Source: Bacteroidota bacterium (lineage in GTDB: Bacteria > Bacteroidota > Ignavibacteria > Ignavibacteriales > Ignavibacteriaceae). Taken from it: a stretch of 64,000 bases of DNA. Below, one piece after another: positions 34,333-44,060 of this stretch. Each line of letters opens with the position of its first letter. The stretch's first letter is position 1. The stretch is taken from the NCBI GenBank assembly GCA_023453665.1, contig JAEXTA010000028.1, positions 1-64,000 of the forward strand. Direction: 5' to 3'. The notes beneath the pieces are model-generated. The model ran no database searches. It saw only the letters and a program-made list of their open reading frames with translations, and was not told the origin of the DNA. The translations under genes were made by a program, and so were the position numbers.

Positions 34333-35328
34333 CTAAAAACTTAAATTAACTGAAATGCGGTGAACACTCGGTAAAATATCATACACGGAGTATGCATAAT
34401 CAAAATAGACTGCTGTTCCACCCAAAGATACATTAGCACCTGCACCGAATGTAAAATCCTGGTCATCATAATTGTATTTGTAACCGCAGCGCACGGCAAA
34501 CCTGTCGAAGAATGAAAACTCGGTACCAAAGTGTGCACGTTCAGCATTGTCATTCGGATGCGTGACATCAACAGCGCCTCTGACTTTTACAAAGTCATAC
34601 TGTATAACATCAAATCCAATCCCGACCTGGAAGTTTAACGGTAACGGATATTCCTGTGTGCTTAACCTGCTCGGAATTAATCTGCTGTTTGGATAGTTAT
34701 CATCTTTGCGGTAAGTGAAATCAAGGTCAGGTCCATCGAATTTCAAATCAGCACCAAAGTTTGTCATGCTCATCGCGATAGTCAGGTTCTGAAAATCCAA
34801 TCGATATTGAGTACCAATATCAAAAGCAATTCCTGATGCAGTTTCGTTCCATATTCTTTGGTTGATATATTTTACACTTAATCCCACGCTGAATCGGTCA
34901 GTTAAATATTTTGCATAGGATATTCCCAGTGCTATATCACCAGCGTCAAAATACCGGCCTGTTCCGTTTGGTTCCTCTTCAGTTGTTATTTCCATGTTAC
35001 CTGTTGTGAAGCTTACCATACTTGCACCGAACACACCAAACTCACCTGCATTATAGACTAATGAAGCGGCATTAAAATCAAAAAGGTCAAACCAGTTCAT
35101 ATAAGAAAAATGAGCCTGTACGTTATTCACTTTTACAAGGCCTGCGGGATTCCAGAATATTGATGATGCATCATCAGTCAGTCCGACAATTGCTCCACCC
35201 ATCGCTTCCGCACGGGCACCAACCGGTATTTGCAGAAACTGTGCGCCGGATGTTCCGAGATTTGGATTCTGTGCATAAACAATACCGAATGAAAGTACTG
35301 TTAAAAATATTACTAATAATTTTTTCAT
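34333..35328 (-). CDS. PorV/PorQ-family outer-membrane protein (UPF0164-like)
   Basis: A 331-residue beta-barrel protein with a signal peptide of about 19 residues. The start FLQIPVGARAEAMGGAIVGLTDDASSIFWNPAG is the FadL/PorV-like plug signature of this family; the rest alternates amphipathic strands and ends in an aromatic-like SVNLSF C-terminus typical of outer-membrane barrels. PorV shuttles T9SS cargo to the sortase and PorQ assists; this member is closest to that group by pattern. It lies two bases before the S51-sorting-domain gene and 18 bases after a sorting-domain gene, so it may be a dedicated partner of that cargo. Which of PorV or PorQ it is cannot be told. Confidence 0.82.
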   Translation of the reverse strand: MKKLLVIFLTVLSFGIVYAQNPNLGTSGAQFLQIPVGARAEAMGGAIVGLTDDASSIFWNPAGLVKVNNVQAHFSYMNWFDLFDFNAASLVYNAGEFGVFGASMVSFTTGNMEITTEEEPNGTGRYFDAGDIALGISYAKYLTDRFSVGLSVKYINQRIWNETASGIAFDIGTQYRLDFQNLTIAMSMTNFGADLKFDGPDLDFTYRKDDNYPNSRLIPSRLSTQEYPLPLNFQVGIGFDVIQYDFVKVRGAVDVTHPNDNAERAHFGTEFSFFDRFAVRCGYKYNYDDQDFTFGAGANVSLGGTAVYFDYAYSVYDILPSVHRISVNLSF

Positions 35329-35346
35329 ATAATTTCCTGCATCAGC

Positions 35347-38094
35347 TTATTTGATTATTGCAAATCGTTCTTTGTATTCGGAATTTTTTGTTTTGACAAC
35401 ATAGATATAAACTCCGGCTGCTAATTCTCTTCCGCCTTCTGTCCGAAGATCCCAGACCTCTGTACCGTTGATTGCATTATGATTTATAGTCTTAATAAGA
35501 TCTGCATCAACAGTAAAGATGTAGATGGTACATTCAGGAGGAAGATTAACAAATTGAATTTGCCGTAATGGTTCTTTTCTTAATTCACCGAATTCGGGTT
35601 CATATAATGATGAAACTATATATGGATTTGGTACAACCCTTATTCTGTTTAATTCATTTGCAACTTTCTGATAATCAACTTTTGAACCTTCTATGCTGAA
35701 AGAGTATGAATCTTGTATATTCGGCATTACAGGTTTAATTACTTCAACAGAAAACATATTGCCCACAGCCGGCGGTGCATTAGATGGGAAAGTAATTGTT
35801 CCATCAATCCCATCGAATGAGAAAGTGTCTTCTGAAAATAAAGTATCTAGTTGAATTGCAGTTTCAGTTACTGACAATAAAACGAAACCATTATTATTTA
35901 CAAATCCATTTCCCTCAACAGAAGCGATATATATTTTTTCTTCTACAAGAGTTTCATCAATTACACTGAAACTCATTTCAACATTATTGTCTGTTCCGCC
36001 GATTTTTGAAACACTCTTAATTATTTCAGGTTGAATCATTTTAAGTGATATACCGTCAGTCGTTGTTTGTACCTGGTTAAGCTGGTATGGTCGGTTCTGA
36101 ATTACCAAATCCTGATTATTCCTCAATACACTCATTGCAAAATTTATTGAGATAACATCACCCTGTTCGGGAAGAAATGCCGGGTCAGTACCGATCGAGT
36201 CCCTGAGACTTACTCTTAATCCTTCGCCGGTTATTACAACATCTCTTCCGCCTGCAGGATAAGGAAACCCTGTGCGTATAACTGTGTTCAATGTTATATT
36301 CTTCAAATCAAAAGTAGCAGGACCTGTAAATTCAATTGCATACTTATACGGATTTGTGATCGCAGAATCTGAAACTGTTACAGACACAGCGGTTGCAAGA
36401 TCACCTGATTCAACTCTTGGTATAAAAGTAAAAGTAGTTAAATACTGATTTCCGGCTAACGATTCATCATCAACTACAGAAGCACTTAATGAGTAATTTG
36501 AATTTCCGGTAGAAAGATTCACAGGATTTATTGATGAAACAGCAGTTCTGCCAATTGCATCCGATCTTGGCGTAACAGGAACTGTATTCACTGCATCAAG
36601 TGAATTGCCAATCGGGCTTTCAAGACTTTCAATTGCTGAATTACCTTTATCGAAAGATGTCACTGAGTACCAGTATTCAAATCCGTTGGTAACGGTTGTA
36701 TCGACATAACTATATTGCAAACCAGTATTACCACCGATGGTATTTACAAGGTCAAATTCCGCAATTCTTTCCCAGCTCAGTCCGCGGTTTTTGCTTCTGT
36801 ATAGTCTGTAGCCTTCAAAATCATAACCTGAAAATTCATCGTAACTTAATTCGGCTAGATCATCCCAGTACAGTATTGCTTTAAAATCACCGTTTGACGA
36901 ATATAGTTTTGGACGAGCAGGCGGTTTAGGCAAATTGAAATTTGCATCAACAGCATTCTGAGCTACGGTTGCGGCATTAATCAGTTCATTGTATGTATCA
37001 CCTGCAACAAAAGCTGTGTAAAAAACTAAAGTGTCACCGGGATTTATTGTATAAGGACCTGATGATGTATGCGCAAGTATATCCATTCCGGAAGCTGGAA
37101 TTGTTGATGGGTCATCGAAATGAAGATTTGATGAATTTGTTAAATGAAAATATTTACCTCCAATTGCTGAATTATAAAGATCAGGATCAGAAGACATAAA
37201 ACCATACTGCACCGAATCTATATCAGAAATGTTATCGTCATCATAGAGCATATAATGGAAATCAGTAATACCCAGTTCAGTTCCGTTAACTTCGGGAGTT
37301 TTCAACATCATCACTCCAAAGAAACCTGTTTTGCCGTCGGGCCATTCACCTGAAACTCCGTCATCATAAAAATAAATCATGTTCTGAGCTGGTAAGAAAT
37401 TAACTTTATCATCTCCCCATTCAGGCAGTCCTCCGCTTATATCGCCAACATCGATATCATTATGAAGTCCGAAGTAAAGACTGTCATAACTGTTCTGGCT
37501 TGTGTTTGTCAATTCATACTTAAAGAAGAGAATATTTTTTGCAAAGTTTGTTCCGAATGCATAACCGGTTTGCGCAAGTTGAAGTCCGAGTATTGCAACT
37601 GTATTATTGCTGTCATTAAATACGCAGTAACTATCCTGGTCAGATAAAATAATATTGTTACCGTTCACGTCTTTAACTGGCCATCCTTTTTGCGGGTGCC
37701 ATGAGTTTGGATCATCGCTGAAGGCAACTCTGGCTGTATCACTATTGTGATATCCGAAAGCAGCTTCCCACTCTTCATTTGTAGTGAATCTTCCCTGAAT
37801 AACATTGCCGGGAATTCCTACAAACTGATTTACTCTGTATATATAATTCTTCTGACTATTGATAGGAAACTCACCCGACGGTCCCTGTGAAATTGTTCTT
37901 GGATAAAGTTTACCTCTGTTTTCAAAAAATAATCCGATGTTGCTTGCATTATGAATTCCTGCAGCACGGTCTTCTATGCGAAGTATTTTTTGCAATAAAT
38001 CTTTTTCTTCATAATCTTTATCATACTGAGCAGTTCCTTTTGAAGAAAAAAACAGCAGGCATAGTAATATTTGTACACTTAAAACTTTTCTCAT
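35347..38094 (-). CDS. Large secreted T9SS-type protein with FN3-like domain
   Basis: The 915-residue product has a signal peptide of about 20 residues. An FN3-like segment at about 395-490 shows PPARPKLYSSNGDFKAILYWDD, FEGYRLYRSKNRGLSWERI and FEYWYSVTSFDKG. The C-terminal region about 825-915 (RVVPNPYIVSS, QIQFVNLPPECTIYIFTVDADLI, ELAAGVYIYVVKTKNSEYKERFAIIK) is a divergent T9SS sorting-type module with no NYPNPFNPS motif. The first 390 residues and the FN3 to sorting-module linker are unassigned beta-rich sequence. It is the gene before the PorV-like gene, so it is likely a surface protein exported in the same system. Function unknown. Confidence 0.7.
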   Translation of the reverse strand: MRKVLSVQILLCLLFFSSKGTAQYDKDYEEKDLLQKILRIEDRAAGIHNASNIGLFFENRGKLYPRTISQGPSGEFPINSQKNYIYRVNQFVGIPGNVIQGRFTTNEEWEAAFGYHNSDTARVAFSDDPNSWHPQKGWPVKDVNGNNIILSDQDSYCVFNDSNNTVAILGLQLAQTGYAFGTNFAKNILFFKYELTNTSQNSYDSLYFGLHNDIDVGDISGGLPEWGDDKVNFLPAQNMIYFYDDGVSGEWPDGKTGFFGVMMLKTPEVNGTELGITDFHYMLYDDDNISDIDSVQYGFMSSDPDLYNSAIGGKYFHLTNSSNLHFDDPSTIPASGMDILAHTSSGPYTINPGDTLVFYTAFVAGDTYNELINAATVAQNAVDANFNLPKPPARPKLYSSNGDFKAILYWDDLAELSYDEFSGYDFEGYRLYRSKNRGLSWERIAEFDLVNTIGGNTGLQYSYVDTTVTNGFEYWYSVTSFDKGNSAIESLESPIGNSLDAVNTVPVTPRSDAIGRTAVSSINPVNLSTGNSNYSLSASVVDDESLAGNQYLTTFTFIPRVESGDLATAVSVTVSDSAITNPYKYAIEFTGPATFDLKNITLNTVIRTGFPYPAGGRDVVITGEGLRVSLRDSIGTDPAFLPEQGDVISINFAMSVLRNNQDLVIQNRPYQLNQVQTTTDGISLKMIQPEIIKSVSKIGGTDNNVEMSFSVIDETLVEEKIYIASVEGNGFVNNNGFVLLSVTETAIQLDTLFSEDTFSFDGIDGTITFPSNAPPAVGNMFSVEVIKPVMPNIQDSYSFSIEGSKVDYQKVANELNRIRVVPNPYIVSSLYEPEFGELRKEPLRQIQFVNLPPECTIYIFTVDADLIKTINHNAINGTEVWDLRTEGGRELAAGVYIYVVKTKNSEYKERFAIIK

Positions 38095-38117
38095 TTTTTC
38101 TACCTTGGATAGAATGA

Positions 38118-40577
38118 TTAATTAAATCTCATTGTAAAACCTAAACGTACTGATCGAGGCGGTCCGAAGTTGGAAGGGTCTCTCATATACTCGGTTGAGT
38201 AGCCGCCTACAGTTGTATACTCGGGATCACCTGTATCGCCATATACGTATAGAATATTTCTGTGGTCTGTCAGGTTCAGAATTTCTGCGAACAATCTTAA
38301 ACGAAGGTTTCCAGGGAACTCAAACTCTTTTCCAATCATTAAATCGATATTGTAAACACCTGGTTGTCTTAAAGAATTCTTTTCAACAAATCCAATATCC
38401 CTTCCTGACGGAGTGTATGGCGCGCCCGAGCTTGCTTTGATTATCAAACTGAAATCCATGTTATCAAATATTTTTTCGCCAAAGATTTCCGGACCTTCAT
38501 CATTTGGTATTGTATATGTGCCGCTTGCATTAAAGATATGAGGGCGGTCAAAATCCAGGAAGTAAAGTTGAGTAGACTCTTCTGTTCCGGGGTATTGTTC
38601 TGCTTCAGATGATGCGCTTCCCTTTGCAACTGAATAAGTATAAGTAAGTCCGCCTGAAAAATAATTATTCGGTCTTACATCCAGTGTTGCTTCAAAACCT
38701 TTAATGTTTGCATAGTCCTCATTTACATAAAGAGTGTAACCGGTGTAACGTCCGTCAACAAACGGAAAATAATATCTTGTTCCGATGAGCCCGGTTATAT
38801 CACGATAATATGCAGTTACATTCAATGCAACATTATCACTGAACTGGTGAGCAACACCGACTTCATAAGAGATGGTTCTTTGTGCATCAAGGTTTGGCTG
38901 ACCGAATAAAGGTTCACGAACGTTCAGATCATAAAGATTATTTTCGAATAAATATTCAAAATCAGGATTCTGGAAAAAATGTCCGTAAGAAAAATGAAGT
39001 TTAGTTCTGTCTGAAATGGGATGAGCGATTCCGAATCTTGGTGAAAGCTGTGATCGGGATTTTACTTTAACAATCGAATTAGGATCAAGCGGATTATCTC
39101 TGAAGCTTACATTTGAATTAAGATAATCAAACCTTAAACCGATATTTATGATCAGGTAAGCTAATTCAATTTTATCCTGAACATAAACGGCGCTCTCAAA
39201 TGGTTCTGTTTTGTAATCATCTATGTATGGAAAATTTCTTTTCGGGTCATAAATTTCATACAAACTTAACCAGTGTTTTTTATAAGATGCGCCGAACTTA
39301 ACTTCGTTCATTGAGCCGATTTGCCATACTGCATCAAGCTTAAAATCTGCAGATGCGGTTCGACTATTAATTAACTCAACAGGATCGGATAATTTATAAA
39401 ACTCATATCCTGTTCCTATGTTTTCAAAATACTGCTCTTCAGTTGATGAGAGATATTCAGATGTGTCCTTATCAATGCCTGAATAAAATCCCTGGTTAAA
39501 GTATGATGCTTTAACATCATAGAAAAAATTATTTTGAATTGTGTGTGTCAGGCTAAGTGTACTTTGCCAACTGTCAGTTCTTGTCCTGAGATATTGTTCA
39601 GGGATATATTTGTAGGAATGATTATATCTTTGCCGCTGCCCTGAGTTTCCCCTGTTTGAAAGTGCAATTTTAGTATTAGGAATTATTGTTGTTGAAAGTT
39701 TTGTGAAAAACGATTTTGTGTTATTGTAACCGAATGGAAGATAACTGCCTCGTTTATCAACCTCGCCTGAAAGAAAAAAGTTGTATTCGGGTACAATTAT
39801 TGGTCCGCTTATACTTCCATTAATTCTGTTTTCATGTAGTGATGAATAACGCTCGATACCAAACTCGCTTGTACGGGCTTCAAGTTTCGCTGAGAATTTG
39901 TCGGTTCCATCCCTTGTAACAATATTAACAACTCCGCTAAGTGCGTTACCATATTCAGCATTGAATGTCCCGCTAAGCAAACTCATTTCCTGGATAGCAT
40001 CATTATTAATTTCAGTTGCAAGTCCGCCGAGTAAAGGATCAACAACTATAGTTCCGTCTATCATATATGCAACTTCATTTGATCTACCGCCTCTTACATG
40101 AAGATTCGATCCGCTTCCTGAAACACCAGCTTGTAGAGAAAGCAGTTCAGTAAAAGTGGAAACAGGTAAAGATTCAATTTCTTCGCGGGTCACTACTGAT
40201 ATACTGCTTGTAACATCTTTTTGAACAAGCTGCGTTTTCGCAGTAATTATAATTTCACCAACTTCAATTGTCTGTGGTTTTAATTCAACCGGCAGCATAG
40301 TTGTCTGGTCCACCACTATCACTACATCTTTTATAATAAGAGTTTCATATCCTATATACGAGACACGGACATCATACTTACCCGGCGGAATGTTCAGGAT
40401 CACATATTCCCCATTAATGTTTGTTGCGGCACCAAGTGAAGTACCTTCAAACATCAGGTTAGCGCCAACAAGAGCTTCTCCTGTATGGGCATCTTTAATA
40501 GTGCCTGAAAGTTTGCCTGTAGTACCTGAATAAATAATAAAAGGAAACAGTAAAAAAAGAAGTATAAGTTTGTTCAT
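38118..40577 (-). CDS. TonB-dependent receptor with carboxypeptidase-regulatory-like domain
   Basis: The 819-residue outer-membrane protein has a signal peptide (about 1-17). A CarboxypepD_reg-like domain runs about 18-105 (GTIKDAHTGEALVGANLMFEGTSLGAATNINGEYVILNIPPGKYDVRVSYIGYET split across strands). Then the plug (about 110-230: SVVTREEIESLPVSTFTELL, VRGGRSNEVAYMIDGT, AEYGNALSGVVNIVT) and a beta-barrel ending in GPPRSVRLGFTMRFN. It takes up an unknown ligand, using proton-motive energy via TonB. No obvious TonB box was identified before the plug. It overlaps the RpiR gene by four bases. Together with the peptidases it suggests uptake of a peptide or peptide-derived compound. Confidence 0.9.
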   Translation of the reverse strand: MNKLILLFLLFPFIIYSGTTGKLSGTIKDAHTGEALVGANLMFEGTSLGAATNINGEYVILNIPPGKYDVRVSYIGYETLIIKDVVIVVDQTTMLPVELKPQTIEVGEIIITAKTQLVQKDVTSSISVVTREEIESLPVSTFTELLSLQAGVSGSGSNLHVRGGRSNEVAYMIDGTIVVDPLLGGLATEINNDAIQEMSLLSGTFNAEYGNALSGVVNIVTRDGTDKFSAKLEARTSEFGIERYSSLHENRINGSISGPIIVPEYNFFLSGEVDKRGSYLPFGYNNTKSFFTKLSTTIIPNTKIALSNRGNSGQRQRYNHSYKYIPEQYLRTRTDSWQSTLSLTHTIQNNFFYDVKASYFNQGFYSGIDKDTSEYLSSTEEQYFENIGTGYEFYKLSDPVELINSRTASADFKLDAVWQIGSMNEVKFGASYKKHWLSLYEIYDPKRNFPYIDDYKTEPFESAVYVQDKIELAYLIINIGLRFDYLNSNVSFRDNPLDPNSIVKVKSRSQLSPRFGIAHPISDRTKLHFSYGHFFQNPDFEYLFENNLYDLNVREPLFGQPNLDAQRTISYEVGVAHQFSDNVALNVTAYYRDITGLIGTRYYFPFVDGRYTGYTLYVNEDYANIKGFEATLDVRPNNYFSGGLTYTYSVAKGSASSEAEQYPGTEESTQLYFLDFDRPHIFNASGTYTIPNDEGPEIFGEKIFDNMDFSLIIKASSGAPYTPSGRDIGFVEKNSLRQPGVYNIDLMIGKEFEFPGNLRLRLFAEILNLTDHRNILYVYGDTGDPEYTTVGGYSTEYMRDPSNFGPPRSVRLGFTMRFN

Positions 40578-41443
40578 CTTTGACTCCCGCCGATTATCTG
40601 GTTCTGATTGATCATAATTTCCTCAGATTCTTTCAGAATTTTTTTTGCTCTTTGTTTATCTTTAATTGCGCATGCTGTTGCAACGGCATTTATTAATACA
40701 GAGATTGCTGCAAAAGAATTTGTAAATAACATATTTTCACTTTTAACTATCAGGTTGGCTTTTGTAAAAAATGTTGCCGGTGAAGCAGGCTGATTTGTAA
40801 CAGCTATCACATCAATTTTTCTTTTCTTAGCAAACTCTGCAGCTTCGATTGTTTCTTTAGAATACGGAGGAAAAGAAAATACTATCAATAAATCTTTTGG
40901 ATTCATAAATAAAATTTGTTCGTTGAACAAAGTATGTGAATGCTGAAGAACCGATGAGCTTACACCAACCTGTGTCAACTGGTAAGCTAATATTTCCGCC
41001 AGCAGAAACGAGATTCCTAAACCCGCAGTGAACACTCTTTCAGATTTCAGAATAGTATCAATAACATTATCAAAAGTTTTACGTTCAACTAAATTGAGTG
41101 TATCATTAATATTTTTGATATCAAGATTAGCAACTTCGGTGAGCAGATCTTCTTTCACTTTATGTTTTTCAAAAAGCGGGAACATCTGTTTGTTGCTTAT
41201 TTCTTTTTGAAGCGAACCCGCGATTGCCTCACGCAGCTCACTGAATCCCTGGAAACCAACACTCTGTGCAAATCTTACTATTGATGCCACACTCATTCCG
41301 GTCAACTGAGAAAGATCATGCACATTCAGAAATGGTATTTTATCAAAGTTATTAATGAAGTACTCAGCGGCTTTGCGCTGATTTTTAGGCAGTGAATCGA
41401 ACTTGCTGGTTATTTTTTCTTTTATCTCTTTGTATCTGTCCAT
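40574..41443 (-). CDS. RpiR/MurR-family regulator (HTH plus SIS domain)
   Basis: A 289-residue protein with the RpiR HTH at about 15-75 (LPKNQRKAAEYFINNFDKIP, LSQLTGMSVASIVRFAQSVGFQGF) and a SIS domain at about 125-260 (VFTAGLGISFLLAEILAYQL, DLLIVFSFPPYSKETIEAAEFAK, KIDVIAVTNQPASPA). These regulators usually bind sugar phosphates or other small ligands via SIS and repress or activate nearby catabolic genes. The gene begins right after a terminator hairpin and overlaps the TonB receptor gene, so its expression depends on transcription through that hairpin or on a local promoter. The likely operator is the inverted repeat at 46011-46062, untested. Confidence 0.9.
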   Translation of the reverse strand: MDRYKEIKEKITSKFDSLPKNQRKAAEYFINNFDKIPFLNVHDLSQLTGMSVASIVRFAQSVGFQGFSELREAIAGSLQKEISNKQMFPLFEKHKVKEDLLTEVANLDIKNINDTLNLVERKTFDNVIDTILKSERVFTAGLGISFLLAEILAYQLTQVGVSSSVLQHSHTLFNEQILFMNPKDLLIVFSFPPYSKETIEAAEFAKKRKIDVIAVTNQPASPATFFTKANLIVKSENMLFTNSFAAISVLINAVATACAIKDKQRAKKILKESEEIMINQNQIIGGSQR

Positions 41444-41444
41444 A

Positions 41445-41473
41445 ATAAAAAAGGCTCACGGTTCACGTGAGCC
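41445..41473 (-). terminator. Strong hairpin terminator ending at the RpiR start codon
   Basis: On the minus strand GGCTCACG, loop TGAAC, CGTGAGCC is followed by TTTTTTATT and then the RpiR ATG at 41443. It is 14 bases past the stop of the sorting-domain gene at 41488. The placement means that the terminator T-tract abuts the next start codon, so it may act as an attenuator of the downstream genes. Confidence 0.85.
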
Positions 41474-41487
41474 CTGACAAATTGTTA

Positions 41488-42606
41488 TTACTTAATCAAA
41501 GTCATTTTTTTAGTCATTACTTTTGAATCAGTTTGTAAAGAATAAACATATACCCCCGAAGACAGGTTAGAAGCGTTGAAATTATATTTGTGTGTTCCTG
41601 CTTCAAGAGATTCATTAACCAGTTCTGCAACCTGTTCACCAAGTGTGTTAAATACTTTTAATACAACATTTGATCTTTCGGGTAATCCAAAAGAAATTTC
41701 TGTTGATGGATTGAATGGATTGGGATAATTCTGTTCAAGTACAAATTCTCCAGGGACATTGTTCAGATCAGATTCAACTGAGGTGAGTTGATTATATTTT
41801 TGTTGCGCGAGCTGCATATTTGCAAGTAACTCTGTCTGGTTACCACCTACTGCAACAGCAAAGTAAACAGTTTTTGTAGCAGAAGGTTGTATGTTTGAAT
41901 GTTCGCCGCCTAACACACCTACTCCACCATCAGCATCGGTTGTTAGTGTATCAGTTGTAAATGTTCCTGCATTCATAAGGCTGTAGTAAAGTGTGTCCAA
42001 TAGTTCATATCCATCAAACCATTCAAACACCTGACCGGATGTAGTTTGTTCTGATAAAAATTTTATTCCGATATGATGATTCTCAAACTGAGTGAGAATA
42101 TTATTGGTCAGGTCATAAAATATTTTATCATCTTCCCATGTGAAGTCAACATATTGAACAACATCCAGACCTGCCTGCATAGGCATTGCAGAAGTTTCGC
42201 GGTTCGTTAAAACGCATTTAACCAGGCAGTAACTTTCATTATTCCATCCATAAACACTTTGGTCTATTAAAAAGTCTGGGGGAGCCGCTGAAAAAGAGTT
42301 ATCATATACTCCGTTAACTTCATAATCACTTACAGTCGGATTTGGATTTAGTGCTGTTTCAGTTACTATACCAAGATCGTTCCAATATTCAAGAACCTGA
42401 CCCTCATTTCCTGCAACTATTAATGAAATTCTGTTTATATGTTGAAGTGTATCAACACCTTCAGTTGTAAAAATTCTGATTGCACCATAATCATCAACCC
42501 TTACGTTTATGGTTCCAGTACCAAACGTAACCTGTGCATTTGTACTTTGGAAGTTTACTCCCCAAATGATCACTGTTAATAAAAGAACCAGTAGAGAATT
42601 TTTCAT
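41488..42606 (-). CDS. Secreted protein with T9SS type A sorting domain
   Basis: The 372-residue protein has a signal peptide (about 1-24). Residues about 25-280 are beta-rich with no recognised domain (FGTGTINVRVDDYGAIRIFT, HINRISLIVAGNEGQVLEYW, TETALNPNPTVSDYEVNGVYD). The last 87 residues are a T9SS type A module: EFVLEQNYPNPFNPSTEISF, VVLKVFNTLGEQVAELV, LSSGVYVYSLQTDSKVMTKKMTLIK split by short turns. It is surface-bound or released by T9SS. It stands 41 bases after the YfcC carrier gene. Could bind the peptide substrate of this locus, but no function is shown. Confidence 0.85.
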   Translation of the reverse strand: MKNSLLVLLLTVIIWGVNFQSTNAQVTFGTGTINVRVDDYGAIRIFTTEGVDTLQHINRISLIVAGNEGQVLEYWNDLGIVTETALNPNPTVSDYEVNGVYDNSFSAAPPDFLIDQSVYGWNNESYCLVKCVLTNRETSAMPMQAGLDVVQYVDFTWEDDKIFYDLTNNILTQFENHHIGIKFLSEQTTSGQVFEWFDGYELLDTLYYSLMNAGTFTTDTLTTDADGGVGVLGGEHSNIQPSATKTVYFAVAVGGNQTELLANMQLAQQKYNQLTSVESDLNNVPGEFVLEQNYPNPFNPSTEISFGLPERSNVVLKVFNTLGEQVAELVNESLEAGTHKYNFNASNLSSGVYVYSLQTDSKVMTKKMTLIK

Positions 42607-42647
42607 TTCTAACCTCTCCTTTTGATTTATAGATAATTAATTAAAAC

Positions 42648-44060
42648 TCATTGCCACCCCATTAAGTTTGGCGGGATGAGCAGCAATAATCCAAGTAACA
42701 TTAAAATTATTTGAAGCGGGATAACCCACTTAGCCCAGCGTTCCCAGGGAACACGCGCCATTGATAAAGCACCCATTGTAACTGCAGAAGTAGGAATTAT
42801 AATATTTGTGTATTCACCAAACTGAAAAGCAAGAATCGCTGTTTGTCTGGATACACCTGCAAGATCAGCAAGCGGTGCCATTATCGGCATAGTTAATGCA
42901 GCTTGTCCGCTTCCTGAATGAACGAAGAAATTTATTACTGCCTGCACAATGAACATTTTTTGTGAAGCGAAAATCGGTGATGAAGATTGAATGTAAGGCG
43001 ACAGTTCGTAAAGAATAGTATCAATGATTTGTCCATCCCTGGAAATAACCAGTGTTGCTCGCGCAAGAGCAACAATCAAAGCTGTACCGACAAGATCTTT
43101 AGCACCATCAATAAAAGCTTTGATCAATGCATCGGTTTTAAGTGAACCGATAATCCCGACAATGATACCCATAACTAAAAACATTGCTGAATTTTCTTCT
43201 ATGAACCTGCCAAGTTTGATTACACCAACAACCAGCATCACCAATGACAACACAAAAGTTAACAGTACAAGTTTATGCCTTAGAGTCAGTGCAGATGAGC
43301 TATTATACGGAGCATCGAATTGTTCGTTCTTTCGTCTTTCTTCATCTTCAAAATAAGTAGGACTTATTTTAGGATTCTTTGATAGTCTTTTAACATAATA
43401 GAGTAAAAATAAAATCGCAGCGATGGTTGAAATTGCCCATGAAATAACTCTGTAACCGATCCCTGAAAAAATTGGAACATCTGCGATACCCTGTGCAATC
43501 CCAACATTAAAAGGGTTAAGGAATGCACTTGCGAATCCAACGTGCGCGCCCACAAGCGGAATTGCCACTCCTACAATAGAATCATAACCAAGTGCTAAAC
43601 ATATTGGAACAATGATTAGAACGAAAGGAATTATTTCTTCATTCATTCCAAACGTTGCCCCGCCTAGTGAAAACAACAGAATAAGTGTTGGAATAAACAA
43701 TGTCCTCAGAAGTTCAGATGTTTGATGAGCTTTGGCAAGTTTAGTAATCACTGCATTGATTGCGTCGGTTTTTGCCAAAACATTAAATGCACCACCGACA
43801 ATTAATATAAAACCGATAATGTGCGCGGCTTCAATAAATCCTTTAAGCGGTGAAGTAAATAAATTAACAACTCCCTGTGCTTCATTTTCGATATATGTGA
43901 ATGAATTCTGAACAACGACTTCCCTTCCGTTGAGGGTTGTTCGTTCGTATTTACCGCCAGGAATAATCCAGGTCATTGCTGCAATTAATACCAGCAAAGA
44001 AAAAATCAGTAAGTAAGTATTCGGAACGCGAAACTTAAATTTCTTTTTTGTCTCACTCAT
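42648..44060 (-). CDS. YfcC-family integral membrane carrier
   Basis: A 470-residue protein with about 12 hydrophobic helices, opening FKFRVPNTYLLIFSLLVLIAAMTWIIPGGKYERTTLNGREVV in two blocks as in YfcC-like proteins. Charged loops such as RRKNEQFDAPYNSSSALTLRHK lie around residue 235, and VHSGSGQAALTMPIMAPLAD and EYTNIIIPTSAVTMGALSMARVPWERW near the C-terminus are diagnostic. The family belongs to the anaerobic C4-dicarboxylate/arginine-type ion-transporter superfamily, and members are linked to peptide or basic amino-acid transport. It overlaps the S51 peptidase gene by four bases, supporting import of its product. Substrate is an inference. Confidence 0.85.
   Translation of the reverse strand: MSETKKKFKFRVPNTYLLIFSLLVLIAAMTWIIPGGKYERTTLNGREVVVQNSFTYIENEAQGVVNLFTSPLKGFIEAAHIIGFILIVGGAFNVLAKTDAINAVITKLAKAHQTSELLRTLFIPTLILLFSLGGATFGMNEEIIPFVLIIVPICLALGYDSIVGVAIPLVGAHVGFASAFLNPFNVGIAQGIADVPIFSGIGYRVISWAISTIAAILFLLYYVKRLSKNPKISPTYFEDEERRKNEQFDAPYNSSSALTLRHKLVLLTFVLSLVMLVVGVIKLGRFIEENSAMFLVMGIIVGIIGSLKTDALIKAFIDGAKDLVGTALIVALARATLVISRDGQIIDTILYELSPYIQSSSPIFASQKMFIVQAVINFFVHSGSGQAALTMPIMAPLADLAGVSRQTAILAFQFGEYTNIIIPTSAVTMGALSMARVPWERWAKWVIPLQIILMLLGLLLLIPPNLMGWQ

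Noticed and set aside
43024..43356. Plus-strand ORF of 110 codons
   Set aside because: Antisense to the YfcC carrier gene, whose motifs are clear on the minus strand.
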